Positions 36,397 through 44,924 of a stretch of 64,000 nucleotides of DNA are shown here, one piece after another; the first letter of the stretch is position 1; every line of letters begins with the position of its first letter. Both the position numbers and the translations under genes were made by a program. The stretch is from assembly GCF_007860015.1 (NCBI RefSeq), contig NZ_SJPS01000003.1, forward strand, positions 434,001 to 498,000, in the 5' to 3' direction. The notes under the pieces were generated by a model that saw nothing but the letters and a program-made list of their open reading frames with translations, ran no database searches and had not been told where the DNA came from. The stretch comes from Bythopirellula polymerisocia. GTDB taxonomy: Bacteria > Planctomycetota > Planctomycetia > Pirellulales > Lacipirellulaceae.

Positions 36397-37710
36397 CTAC
36401 CCAGTCCGCTTGGCTCGCCGACGCATGAACATGACCATGCCAATCGCGACTAGAATCAGCGAACTCGGCTCTGGCACGACGATCGAAGTCGTATACACAC
36501 CGCTCGTTCCATCTGTGAAGCTAGCTGCAAAAGCAAGGACGCCTGCGTCGAGCGAGTCGATGCCAAATCGCAGACCGCTCACGCTTCTGCCGTCGAGCGT
36601 ATCTCCAGTTGCGACGATTTTAGTCAGCACGTCTTCAGAGATTGATTTCGCGTAGATTCCAGTTTGGCCTTCTGAGTCCAGCCCCTGAAACGCAATCATT
36701 GATCCAGATACGGAAACAGAGGGGTTCCCGTTGAAGAAGAGCTGTGAGAAATTCCCGTTGCCCAAGGGGACGGATGTATTGAGATCCGCCACGCGAGTGA
36801 GCATGCCACCCTCCGCGAACGCAGCGTAAATACCTTCCTGACCGTTGTCTCCGAGGCCCTCGAACGCCACGATCGATTGGGACAAGTAGGGGAAATAGAA
36901 ACTTCTAAAAGTCCCGATTCCATCGGGGATTGCGAAACTGGCGTCAGCCACGCGGACGATTGATCCCTCCGTGACGTCTCCAATGTAGATCCCAACTTGC
37001 GAATTGGCACCCCGTCCTGTCCATGCCACCTTGTTGCCATGCAGCGCCACGCCTGGCTGCCCCAGTCTCTCAAAGACGCCAACGCCACCTGGAATTGGGG
37101 TGTTTCGGTCGGCGACTCGCGTTAATGGTCCGCCGCTGGTCGACCCAACGTAAATGCCGCGCTGGCTGTTACCAACATTTCCACCGCTGAACGCCACCGT
37201 CGAGCCCGATGCAGATTCAAGACTCATTCCGGAAAAGGTTCCAGAGCCATTCGCTATAGCGGTATTTTGGTCTGCAATTCTGGACAACGTCCCGTCTGTC
37301 ATTGAGACAGCGTAAATTCCAAGTTGATCGTTGCTACCTCTGGCCCGAAAGGCGACGATAGACTCCGATGAGGATCTTGGACGTTCAATTGAAGTGAAGT
37401 TTCCAATTCCAGCTGGAATTGCGTCATTGAGGTCGACGATCACCTGGAGCGATCCGCCTGTCGACGGGCCAACATAGATTCCTGCCCCACCATGAAAAGC
37501 CACCGTCGAACCAGAAATGATTGGCTTGTCAAAACCATCAAAATTCCCGACGCCATTTGGTATGGCCGTTGACGTATCGGCGATTTTAGTGAACCCTGCA
37601 GCAAGGGCCACTGGACTGGTGCCCCAGGCAAGAATCAGCGTGATCAAGTACATCCGCACCCAAGATAGATGCGACCGGATGCTTGAGATTAGTGTGAGAG
37701 TAAGGTTCAT
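36397..37710 (-). CDS. PEP-CTERM protein with beta-propeller-like repeats (DUF7453-type)
   Basis: 437 residues. Signal segment MYLITLILAWGTSPVALAAG. Six to seven repeats of ~55-60 residues follow, each with a pattern such as LTRVADLNTSVPLGNGNFSQ then VSGSMIAFQGLDSEGQTGIY (the elements ADxNTxIPxGxGxF and VAFxGxGxxGQxGIY recur). This is the layout of a beta-propeller. C-terminal VPEPSSLILVAIGMVMFMRRRAK is a PEP-CTERM tail. Probably surface-exposed; ligand unknown. It is 71 bases upstream of the large beta-repeat gene on the same strand. Confidence 0.88.
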   Translation of the reverse strand: MNLTLTLISSIRSHLSWVRMYLITLILAWGTSPVALAAGFTKIADTSTAIPNGVGNFDGFDKPIISGSTVAFHGGAGIYVGPSTGGSLQVIVDLNDAIPAGIGNFTSIERPRSSSESIVAFRARGSNDQLGIYAVSMTDGTLSRIADQNTAIANGSGTFSGMSLESASGSTVAFSGGNVGNSQRGIYVGSTSGGPLTRVADRNTPIPGGVGVFERLGQPGVALHGNKVAWTGRGANSQVGIYIGDVTEGSIVRVADASFAIPDGIGTFRSFYFPYLSQSIVAFEGLGDNGQEGIYAAFAEGGMLTRVADLNTSVPLGNGNFSQLFFNGNPSVSVSGSMIAFQGLDSEGQTGIYAKSISEDVLTKIVATGDTLDGRSVSGLRFGIDSLDAGVLAFAASFTDGTSGVYTTSIVVPEPSSLILVAIGMVMFMRRRAKRTG

Positions 37711-38039
37711 AGAGTCCTCGTAATCGAGTGTCTAATGGCACATGTGGGTTGGATAAGTGATGCGATTTCAGGGCAAAGAGAGCTAGTTATCGAATTCTGC
37801 TGGGAGCCTGGCAGTGAGGGGTGCTCTTTTTGAAGTCCAAGTCAGCTGTGGTCGTATAGCTCCTACAAACTAAGTGCGTATTTGGACTGGTGCGCGTCCC
37901 CAATAATCTTGAAAAAAATCCCAATTTGTTTCTCATGCAGAAACTGAGCCTGATTTGGCTACAGGGAGCAGGATGCTGATCTCATGTGGTATGGGGCACT
38001 TGAGAAAGAAGAACAGCAGAAGATTTCTGCCGAAGCACT
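37711..38039. other. Spacer between ECF sigma gene and PEP-CTERM gene
   Basis: 329 bases. No gene supported. It should contain the promoter for the PEP-CTERM pair, plausibly recognised by the ECF sigma factor directly upstream. Confidence 0.4.
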
Positions 38040-38597
38040 CTAATTCGAGCTATAATGAACGGCGAACCAGCTGCGGATGTAATCCCAGTGGCGGTACGCG
38101 GTTTTTCGGGACATTTCCAGTATCCGACCCGCTTCGACAACTGAAATGCCTGTGAACAGCAACAGTTTCAAGAGTTCGGCCGATTGCGGATCATTGATTG
38201 TCAGACTCTCGATCGCTTCGTTAAGATCGAGCAGTATTGCTGGGTCCGTCGGCAAACTAAACAAGAGATCGCAATCAGAATATCGTTGTTTATCACCACC
38301 TCGTTTGATTGCCATTTTCTGGCGGGCATGCTCAACCAAAATGCGCCGCATCGCCTCGGCCGCGACACCAAGAAACTGCCCGCGACTTTCCCAGTTTTTG
38401 GCAGTTTCGTTGTCAACGAGTCGCACATAGGCTTCGTGCACCAAGGCGGTTGCCGATAAGGTGTGGTCCAATCGCTCGGCACGCATCTTGCTACCGGCAA
38501 GCCGTCGCAGTTCCTCATAAACGGCTGGAAACAGATCGGCACCTGCTTCGGCGCGACCCTCTTGAATTTGCTGGAGGATGAGCGTGACATCGTTCAT
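38040..38597 (-). CDS. ECF-subfamily sigma factor (Sigma70_ECF, planctomycete type)
   Basis: 185 residues from ATG 38597 (MNDVTLILQQIQEGRAEAGA); upstream codons to 38627 look non-coding. Pattern of the PF07638-type group: LFPAVYEELRRLAGSKMRAE, HTLSATALVHEAYVRLVDNE, WESRGQFLGVAAEAMRRILV, EHARQKMAIKRGGD, then region 4 LLLFTGISVVEAGRILEMSRKTAYRHW (GISVVEAGRILEMSRKTAYR). Such sigma factors commonly occur with PknB-type kinases in planctomycetes. It lies upstream of two PEP-CTERM genes and the kinase, all on the same strand. Confidence 0.92.
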   Translation of the reverse strand: MNDVTLILQQIQEGRAEAGADLFPAVYEELRRLAGSKMRAERLDHTLSATALVHEAYVRLVDNETAKNWESRGQFLGVAAEAMRRILVEHARQKMAIKRGGDKQRYSDCDLLFSLPTDPAILLDLNEAIESLTINDPQSAELLKLLLFTGISVVEAGRILEMSRKTAYRHWDYIRSWFAVHYSSN

Positions 38598-39154
38598 AGG
38601 TTGTAGTATAGCTGGCCTCCGGAGCATGATCCATCAAAGCCCAACGAGTTTCCATAAGCCACGAAAATCAGTGGGCTACGGCTGGGAACGGACTCTAGTA
38701 GCATCAATCAGATCCCCGAAGCACCATACTTCGGGAGGCGAAATTATTGACTATGGCCGCTCGGTTCAGAGGTCGCAAAAGACACTTTGCCAACAGCAGC
38801 CGGGGGTGCACGACCTCCTTCAGTTTGGCGACTTGCGAAATGAGCGAGGTTGCATCAACCTCGGCGCCAAACCGAATTGGCAAACTGCCGTCGGTGAAAA
38901 TCACCTCTTCAGTTAGTGCCCCCCTAACGGGGGAAGCGTCGACGGCCATGGAGAAACCGAGAAACGTCAGTTTCTTGGACACCGATCGCCATCAGCAATT
39001 TGGCTGATGAATTTTCTTGTGCCAACGTCACTAGGATATTGCCCGAAATCGACGTGCCGAGAACTGACCGAAAATCAGCTGCTAGGTGCAGCTGCCCATG
39101 ATCGTTTGCTTGGAACAGCCAACTGGACACGGGGGACCAATGCCCGGGCACTTG
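38598..39154. other. Spacer with possible decayed coding sequence
   Basis: 557 bases. Two minus-strand frames (38924-39151 and 38704-38982) abut in different phases and both look mildly protein-like, as if one gene had been frameshifted. I cannot name a family, so no gene is called. Confidence 0.35.
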
Positions 39155-39580
39155 CTACTTGCCGCTGTCTTCATCAACACCGTGCGAGAAATTCACTTGA
39201 TAACCTTGGGCTTCCAGAGTCTTTTCGTAATCCAGCCGTTCCTGAATCTTCTCAAGCAGCCGATTGAGGTACTTCTGCTGCATCGTCCCAGGCGACATAC
39301 CAGCGACGCGGAATTCTTCCCCCTCCGAGGCTGAAACTTCAAGTTGCATGAGGGGCTTGCCCATCGCAAATTCCATGAGCAACCGGGCAGCCGCCACGGA
39401 ACCGCCCAAGGCTTTTTCCCGCATCGCATCGACGATCTCAGCCAGCGCACCAGGACCAAGAGCATGGCAGAAGGCCTTCATGTAGTACGCTTCTCGTTCC
39501 TTGCGAGGTCTGCCCGGTCCACCAGGATTGCCTTTGGTGAACTTTCCATCCCGCCCACGGTCGCCTGTTTGAATATCCAT
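39155..39580 (-). CDS. DUF5681-type mobile-element protein
   Basis: 141 residues from ATG 39580, which follows AAGGAAAA at six bases. The N-terminus RDGKFTKGNPGGPGRPRKER is the hallmark of DUF5681 proteins, found in prophage-like and integrase-associated loci. Then YYMKAFCHALGPGALAEIVD, MREKALGGSVAAARLLMEFA, MGKPLMQLEV. Role unproven; a small-terminase-like DNA-binding function has been suggested by position in other elements. It follows the small gene at 39597-39812 after 16 bases. Confidence 0.75.
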   Translation of the reverse strand: MDIQTGDRGRDGKFTKGNPGGPGRPRKEREAYYMKAFCHALGPGALAEIVDAMREKALGGSVAAARLLMEFAMGKPLMQLEVSASEGEEFRVAGMSPGTMQQKYLNRLLEKIQERLDYEKTLEAQGYQVNFSHGVDEDSGK

Positions 39581-39596
39581 CCGTTTTCCTTGCCGT

Positions 39597-39812
39597 TTAA
39601 ACGGTGTCTTCGATGAAGGACATAATGCTCGCCTTGGTGGCCTCGCTGAGGGTCGGCCAAGCATCTGTCAGAATTGCCAGTTCTGGATCGGAAATTCGCG
39701 AATTTACTTGCACCTGAGCCTGCACTTCATCAGAAAGTATTGCTTTTCCCGGTGAAAGCTGATGCTGTTCGAATCTTGTGTCGCCCACTTGACGTAAACC
39801 CTGCCGAATCAA
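39597..39812 (-). CDS. Small integrase-associated protein, 5' end uncertain
   Basis: Up to 71 residues from TTG 39812. The last ~30 residues (ISDPELAILTDAWPTLSEAT, KASIMSFIEDT) resemble a short protein often seen beside planctomycete recombinases (DPxLxxxxxxWPxLxxxIRxxIxxM). The first ~20 codons are the antisense of the tRNA-like fragment at 39767-39789 (VGDTRFEQ), so the true start may be an internal GTG, or the 5' end was replaced by recombination. Confidence 0.5.
   Translation of the reverse strand: MIRQGLRQVGDTRFEQHQLSPGKAILSDEVQAQVQVNSRISDPELAILTDAWPTLSEATKASIMSFIEDTV
39767..39789 (+). other. Second tRNA 3'-end fragment: candidate att site
   Basis: 23 bases match positions 12363-12385 with a single difference (GTTCGAATC versus GTTCGAGTC) and include TCTTGTGTCGCCCACT. 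Same orientation as the left copy. The T-stem 5' half is not preserved here, so it is a shorter remnant. A recombinase gene begins 121 bases downstream. Confidence 0.62.
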
Positions 39813-39861
39813 GAGTTTCTGTTACTTGCCGATGGTCGGCAGTGCGGCTTTCCCCATGCTT

Positions 39862-39885
39862 CACAAACGGTAATTACCGTTTGTG
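39862..39885. promoter_or_regulatory. 24-bp perfect palindrome upstream of integrase (operator)
   Basis: CACAAACGGTAA followed by its exact reverse complement, ending 24 bases before the integrase ATG and overlapping the leader. The position fits an operator for autoregulation or a repressor site. I see no other promoter elements that I could assign with confidence. Confidence 0.75.
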
Positions 39886-39909
39886 CCAAAAGCGAAGGAG
39901 ACCTGTACT

Positions 39910-41166
39910 ATGCCGTGGCCAAGCAATCATCTTCCTAAGTACCGCAAACACCGTGGCAGTGGCCAAGCGGTGGTTACTCTCAACGGTCGAGATTTCTATC
40001 TCGGTCCCCATAGCACCAAAGCCAGCAAGCTCGAATATGACCGACTAATCGGAGAATGGCTTGCCAGTGGACGCAATTCACTGCATGGGCCGACTGGTGA
40101 GACCACGGTCGTTGAACTTTGTACCCGCTACTTACAGTTCGCCAAAGGCTACTATCGCAAGAATGGCCGTAACACCAACGTCATACCTGCCCTAAAGTGC
40201 TCACTAAGGTATCTCCGGGAGTGGTACGGCAAGCAACCAGCCGTGGAGTTTGGACCACTGGCTCTCAAAGCGGTACGGGAACGCATGGTCGAGGAGGGTC
40301 TCAGTCGACGCTATATCAACGACCACATCGACCGCATCAAGCGGATGTTCAAGTGGGCGGTTGCTGAAGAACTCGTTCCTTCCTCGGTTGCTCAGGCTCT
40401 TTTCGCGGTCTCAGGACTCCGCAAGGGACGATCAGGTGCCCGCGAAACGGAGGCGATCCTGCCGGTGGACGATGCCATCGTGGAAGCCACCCTGCCCTGT
40501 CTTCCCGAGGTAGTGGCCGATATGGTCCGGCTTCAGCGAATCACCGCTATGCGTCCGGCCGAGGTCTGCATCCTCCGCCCGTGCGACCTTGATCGAGCCA
40601 GTGACATTTGGCTCTACCGACCAGGATCTCACAAAACTGAGCATCACGGTCGAGACCGCGTGGTGACACTTGGCCCCAATTCACAGGGAATTTTGCTTCG
40701 TTACTTGGCTAGGGATCCTCAGACGTTTTGTTTTCGCCCTTGTGATAGTGAGCAAAAGCGGCGGGCTCTGAAGCACTCCGACAGGAAAACGCCGTTGAAC
40801 TGTGGCAATCGCCCCGGCAAAAATGGCAAGCCCAAACCTAAGCGGACCGCAGGCGACCAGTACGACTCCTGCAGCTATCGACGTGCCATTCATCGTGCCT
40901 GCGACAAGGCCTTCCCTCACCCCGAACTTGGGAGCAAGGTCCGGAAGGATATGACCGACGCCCAGGTCGCGGAGCTGAAGAATTGGCAGTCGGACCATCA
41001 TTGGTCACCCAACCAACTCCGTCATGCTGCAGCCACAGAGATCAGGCGGGAATTTGGCCTGGAAGCGGCTCAGGTAGTCCTAGGGCACAGTTCGGCAAAC
41101 GTCACCCAGGTCTACGCAGAGCGAGACTTCGCCAAGGCCTTGGAATATGCCCGCAGGAGAGGATAG
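39910..41166 (+). CDS. Tyrosine recombinase (planctomycete integrase family)
   Basis: 418 residues from ATG 39910 with GAAGGAG nine bases upstream. N-terminus KYRKHRGSGQAVVTLNGRDF, SAM-like domain ~65-170 (LKAVRERMVEEGLSRRYIND). Catalytic features: Arg in ITAMRPAEVCILRPCD, NQLRHAAATEIRREFGLEAA (Arg kept; His of HxxR is Asn), GHSSANVTQVYAERD (His, Tyr). The Asn replacement also seems usual in this planctomycete family (from memory). It lies next to the second att fragment and ends at a strong terminator. Confidence 0.9.
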   Translation: MPWPSNHLPKYRKHRGSGQAVVTLNGRDFYLGPHSTKASKLEYDRLIGEWLASGRNSLHGPTGETTVVELCTRYLQFAKGYYRKNGRNTNVIPALKCSLRYLREWYGKQPAVEFGPLALKAVRERMVEEGLSRRYINDHIDRIKRMFKWAVAEELVPSSVAQALFAVSGLRKGRSGARETEAILPVDDAIVEATLPCLPEVVADMVRLQRITAMRPAEVCILRPCDLDRASDIWLYRPGSHKTEHHGRDRVVTLGPNSQGILLRYLARDPQTFCFRPCDSEQKRRALKHSDRKTPLNCGNRPGKNGKPKPKRTAGDQYDSCSYRRAIHRACDKAFPHPELGSKVRKDMTDAQVAELKNWQSDHHWSPNQLRHAAATEIRREFGLEAAQVVLGHSSANVTQVYAERDFAKALEYARRRG

Positions 41167-41178
41167 TCAGTGCAAGTA

Positions 41179-41221
41179 CCCCGGCCAGTGGCACCACCAT
41201 CCACTGGCCGGGGCTTTCTTT
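41179..41221 (+). terminator. Intrinsic terminator of the integrase
   Basis: Perfect 13-bp stem CCCCGGCCAGTGG / CCACTGGCCGGGG with a 9-base loop, followed by CTTTCTTT. Begins 12 bases after the integrase stop. Confidence 0.92.
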
Positions 41222-41716
41222 GATCAGTGCATCTGAACGCGATGAAATGCAATTGATTGCAATACCCTATTACTTGTAGAGATGATTGACCACTTAGCGA
41301 TTAGAGTCCAAGGCCTGCCTAAGGCCTCTCAGTTCACGTGTAACGCTCGTGGATCACATGCGGTGGTAAATCTATTCCTTCGGCATGAGATGCGTCAGAA
41401 GAGCTTGTAGGCCATTGCTAGTTGGGCGGCTCAACCAAATAAAGTCTGAAATGAGCAGGCCAGCCCATCGAAACTCAGTCAGCTCGAATGGGTTGAAAGA
41501 CACCTTGTGGCTCAGGGGGGCCCACCGCCTTGGTTTTTTTACCATCCGCCCCCCCAGAATCGGTTTGAAGTACCTAGTTATCCACTGCAAAACCGCGAGT
41601 CCCATTTTCGGTGTTAAGATAGGCTAGATTAGTGCCAATTGCGAAATTGGCTGTTCCAACATCTTCAGGCTCAGACTCACGACGTAGGTAATGGCGTCCT
41701 GTTGGAAAACTTCCTT
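41222..41716. other. Gene-free spacer
   Basis: 495 bases. A 77-codon minus frame (41372-41605) lacks a ribosome site and family resemblance. No repeat recognised. Confidence 0.4.
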
Positions 41717-41983
41717 TCAGGTCGCCCCCAATTCGTTAGGCAACTCGGTGCCGAGGTCCCTGTGCATGTCGCGTTCAATGTCGGCAAGGTAGCCTGCAAA
41801 TAACTGCTCGGGTTCGTTGCCGTCCGACAGCATGGCAATAACGGAAACCGCGTCCCCATCGAATAGGATTTCCTTGTGCGGGTCGCAGTCGTAACGGCTG
41901 GCCAGATAGGCCCGCATCTCTTTAGATAGTGGCATGGGTGTTTCCCTTTCGAGATAAGCACAGGACCCGTTATTGCTGTTCAT
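41717..41983 (-). CDS. Small hypothetical protein
   Basis: 88 residues from ATG 41983 (GGGAG nine bases upstream); ATG 41935 (72 residues, AAGGGAAA upstream) is an equally plausible start. The conserved-looking part is MPLSKEMRAYLASRYDCDPH, EILFDGDAVSVIAMLSDGNE, EQLFAGYLADIERDMHRDLG. Acidic, helical; no family recognised. Confidence 0.6.
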   Translation of the reverse strand: MNSNNGSCAYLERETPMPLSKEMRAYLASRYDCDPHKEILFDGDAVSVIAMLSDGNEPEQLFAGYLADIERDMHRDLGTELPNELGAT

Positions 41984-42521
41984 GGCATTTCGCTCCCGGG
42001 GTGAGAGAGCCAAGATGCATATACGCAAGTACCCTACAAGACCTTGGTTGCTGTCTGCCGCCATCTTGTGTTCAGAGGGTCAATGGTGGCCCCAAGTGGT
42101 TTGCTGGCGTTGGTGGGTAGCTACGCCCAAGTTCCGGGGTTTGGCACGCCGACGCTAGATACGGCAAGCTCTCCAACTAGCGGCGGCGTCTCTTGTGCGG
42201 GTTACGGCAACCGGGTTGCGTGCAGAGAACACGCCCTCATTTGTCGTTTGGGCAGAGCCAGTCTGGAGCTCGGATGCCAACGACGCGGGCGCCGTCAATT
42301 TGATACCGTCGCTGCAGAGGTCATCCTCACCTCCATCAATTCGGGCTGGCCGTTCGTGAGAGCGGGTGGTCCATCGAATGTCGCTAGTTTAAGCGAGTTG
42401 CTGGTTCTCCTGTGGCGCGATCGCATTGGTTATGCAGTGCTAGCGATGCCGCCAAATTATCTGGGCCGAATTAGCGAACGAATCCATCGCTAGCACGCGT
42501 AGAAGTAGATGATGTCTGCTG
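41984..42521. other. Spacer ending in transposon remnant
   Basis: 538 bases. A 149-codon plus frame (42044-42493) is open but has no ribosome site, and antisense frames are open as well; I see no protein family. Probably debris around the IS630 remnant. Confidence 0.4.
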
Positions 42522-42524
42522 GTC

Positions 42525-42914
42525 ATGGGAGCCATGCGTTCTACCGGTTTTGTAGCACCTTTGTGTGTTGAAGGGGCAATCAACGGCCGTATCTTCTTAG
42601 CCTGGGTAGAACAACACCTTGTTCCCACGTTGAAGCAGGGGGACGTGGTCGTGATGGACAATCTCTCCAGCCACAAGGTGAAGGGAGTTGTCGAGGCGAT
42701 CGCAGCCGTGGGTGCTGAAGTGCGTTACTTGCCACCCTACTCGCCGGATCTCAATCCCATCGAGTTGGCATTCAGCAAGTTCAAAAAGCTCTTACGGGAT
42801 GGAGCCCAACGTACCATAGAAAAACTAACCGAACTCTGTGGAAGAGTTCTCGATCTATTCACCGAACATGAATGCCGAAACTACCTCCGACATTGCGGAT
42901 ACCGCTACAAATAA
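42525..42914 (+). pseudogene. IS630-family transposase, C-terminal fragment
   Basis: 130 codons matching only the C-terminal part of IS630 (DDE_3) transposases: [34 protein letters not shown] (second catalytic Asp), [20 protein letters not shown] (Glu). Full-length transposases are about 340 residues; the N-terminal HTH and first Asp are missing. No terminal repeats found. It cannot be active. Confidence 0.85.
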
Positions 42915-42947
42915 ACGTTGACGAGACTAACACGTAAGGAGAGAATC

Positions 42948-43145
42948 ATGTCTGCTTTTGTGATTATCGATAACGACGACGGATTAGTCGTAGCAAAAGT
43001 TGAAGAGGGTCAAACTGGCGAACAAGTCGCAGTTGCCAATGCAGGAGTGCTTATTGATGCAGGACCATTTTCGTCCTACGAAGATGCTTTTGATGCCATG
43101 CAATTGATACCTGATCCACTCGATGATTTGCACGGTGCTGTCTGA
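42948..43145 (+). CDS. Small acidic hypothetical protein
   Basis: 65 residues; ATG 42948 follows AAGGAGAG with good spacing. Sequence SAFVIIDNDDGLVVAKVEEG, YEDAFDAMQLIPDPLDDLHG. Strongly acidic. No family recognised. The clear ribosome site argues for a real gene among transposon debris. Confidence 0.62.
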   Translation: MSAFVIIDNDDGLVVAKVEEGQTGEQVAVANAGVLIDAGPFSSYEDAFDAMQLIPDPLDDLHGAV

Positions 43146-43153
43146 CTAATTGA

Positions 43154-43420
43154 TTAGCTGTCTTTTCCAGAGTGGATCTTTTCTTGCCATTGAACTGCTA
43201 GTTGGGCAGCTTGCCGATATCGTTCGAGGAGTTGCTCGTATCTTTGGGGAGCTTCTTGTGCAGAAAACTCTTTTACAGCAGCGGCAAAGTCCAGTTGGCC
43301 ATTGCCTCCTTTAGTGGCAAGATAGTCCTCCCTGATAAACTCTCTGTCAGCTTTCGCTCATTAATCTGGGTAAGCAATTTCAGGTAGGCGCCCGGTGGCT
43401 CGATGCGTTCAGGCGGTCGA
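43154..43420 (-). pseudogene. 3' fragment of an interrupted gene next to the IS5-type element
   Basis: Two phases join into one protein-like string: GAYLKLLTQINERKLTE (from about 43420 to 43345), then, after a one-base slip in a GAGAG run, FIREDYLATKGGNGQLDFAA, AVKEFSAQEAPQRYEQLLER, YRQAAQLAVQWQEKIHSG, ending TAA 43154. No start codon; the 5' side runs into the transposase region. Family not recognised. It may be the other end of the fragment at 44787-44921, but that is not proven. Confidence 0.5.
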
Positions 43421-44741
43421 TAGTGAGGCGAACTATCACTTTGAATCGCAGGATGAGCACGAAAACTGGCGAAAAAACTATCCAGCGCAGCAGCTTACGC
43501 AGATTGTAGCCCGCGGCGGCCAATAGTGTGTTGATTTGGTCGCCCGTTTTACCCGTCAGATAGTTGCGACACAGTCGGTTGTCGCTCTTGAGGTGACCAA
43601 TGGTCGGCTCGATCGCCGCGCGACGTTTCAACATGCTGCGGAACGTGCGCGTTGCTTTCTTGGGAATGGTGCGCACCACATGCACCATAGCGCTGCCCGT
43701 GTAGTTGTGGCCACGGTAGCCTTGATCCACTACCACGTCGCCAGGCGATGTCCCTGTCAATCGTTCGATCTGTGTGATGGTACCCTGCAGGGTGTGGCCG
43801 TCGTACGGATTGCCATGCAGGGCGTGCGCACCAACGATCCAATTGCTCTTGCTGGTGGTCGCCACGCTGGCCTTGCAGCCAAACTCGTAACGCTTGTGGG
43901 CCTTGCCTTTGGCAATACACTCCACCTCGGGGGCATGTACGCTGTACAGCTTGTGCTTGCTATCGCGGGTCTGTTCCAGGAGACGATGTGCCAGGGCCAG
44001 GAGTTCTCGCAAGGGCTCATCGGCGATTTGTCCTCTTGTTTTACGTGCCTTGCGTTCAATGTCCCGGACCACTCGACCGAGCAGCGTTTTCAGTTTGCGG
44101 GTCATTTTGGCGGCCCGCTTCATCTGCCGAGCATGCGCATAACGGCTTTGCATAAACAGCGTCTTTTTCCCGACAAAACGGTAGCTTTGCCGTATTGGAA
44201 GGTTCAGTCGCTTTGCCTGACGAATCAAGGCGATACGCATCTTGTGGTACAGCCGGGCATCGGTGGGGAAGGCAATTGCCTTCTCTTGGACGGTCGTATC
44301 GACATTCACCTGCGCCAGCTCGTGGGGCTTCATGGCTTTCATGGAGAGGGCTGCCTGGATTGTTGCTGCCAGGAGCTTTTCCAGTCGCTCAGCACCCACC
44401 CGCTTACGCCACTTGCTCATCATCGACGAATCGACCGGTGGTTCGTGCTGCATGTACTGGCAACCACAGAAGTATTGCCAATACGGATTCTCCACCCAAC
44501 GGGCGACGACCGATTCATCGCTTTCGTTAAAAGTGTGCTTGAGATACATCAGCCCCACCATCAGACGCGTGTTGACACCGGGGCGACCAAGTTCCTCGGC
44601 GTAGCACGAGTCGATGGCCACATCGAATTGCTGCCAATCGATCTGCTGGGACAGGATGTAGAGCGGGTGCTCAGGATTCAAGAGTTCGCTCAAGTGGGCG
44701 CCAAAGAGTTGACGCTGGGGAGTCGACTTTTTCGGTTTCAT
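43380..44741 (-). CDS. IS5-family transposase
   Basis: 453 residues from ATG 44741 (MKPKKSTPQRQLFGAHLSEL). Family traits: N-terminal DUF772-type domain with GVNTRLMVGLMYLKHTFNES, VARWVENPYWQYFCGCQYMQ, DSSMMSKWRKRVGAERLEKL; catalytic region with VNVDTTVQEKAIAFPTDARL (Asp), VVDQGYRGHNYTG (Asp), AIEPTIGHLKSDNRL (Glu). Length is normal and the frame intact. Terminal inverted repeats and target duplication could not be identified with confidence; the last ~15 codons may be read-out into flanking DNA. Confidence 0.9.
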   Translation of the reverse strand: MKPKKSTPQRQLFGAHLSELLNPEHPLYILSQQIDWQQFDVAIDSCYAEELGRPGVNTRLMVGLMYLKHTFNESDESVVARWVENPYWQYFCGCQYMQHEPPVDSSMMSKWRKRVGAERLEKLLAATIQAALSMKAMKPHELAQVNVDTTVQEKAIAFPTDARLYHKMRIALIRQAKRLNLPIRQSYRFVGKKTLFMQSRYAHARQMKRAAKMTRKLKTLLGRVVRDIERKARKTRGQIADEPLRELLALAHRLLEQTRDSKHKLYSVHAPEVECIAKGKAHKRYEFGCKASVATTSKSNWIVGAHALHGNPYDGHTLQGTITQIERLTGTSPGDVVVDQGYRGHNYTGSAMVHVVRTIPKKATRTFRSMLKRRAAIEPTIGHLKSDNRLCRNYLTGKTGDQINTLLAAAGYNLRKLLRWIVFSPVFVLILRFKVIVRLTIDRLNASSHRAPT

Positions 44742-44786
44742 TTTTTGCCAGCTTCTGAGACCAAACGGATCAAAACCTGGCAAATT

Positions 44787-44921
44787 TTAGCGCGATCTCG
44801 ATGTCCTTGCATCCCCTATTTCAAGCAACAAAAAGATTTTGAGAGGGACGACAAGATAATCTGCGGTTTGCCGAGTTCGTTCACGCAGGTCTTTCCATTC
44901 ACGCTCGAAGAAATCATGCAT
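44787..44921 (-). pseudogene. 5' fragment of the gene following ntrC, broken near the IS5-type element
   Basis: ATG 44921 lies three bases after the activator gene stop, and GGAGGCG at the end of that gene serves as ribosome site. The frame starts sensibly (MHDFFEREWKDLRERTRQTA, DYLVVP) and then becomes random before TAA at 44787, ~45 bases before the transposase start. It was evidently co-translated with the activator and has lost its continuation. Confidence 0.55.
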
Positions 44922-44924
44922 AGT

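Noticed and set aside
43362..44863. TAATCTG at both sides of the IS5-type element as target duplication
   Set aside because: The sequences just inside do not form inverted repeats, so the match is probably chance.
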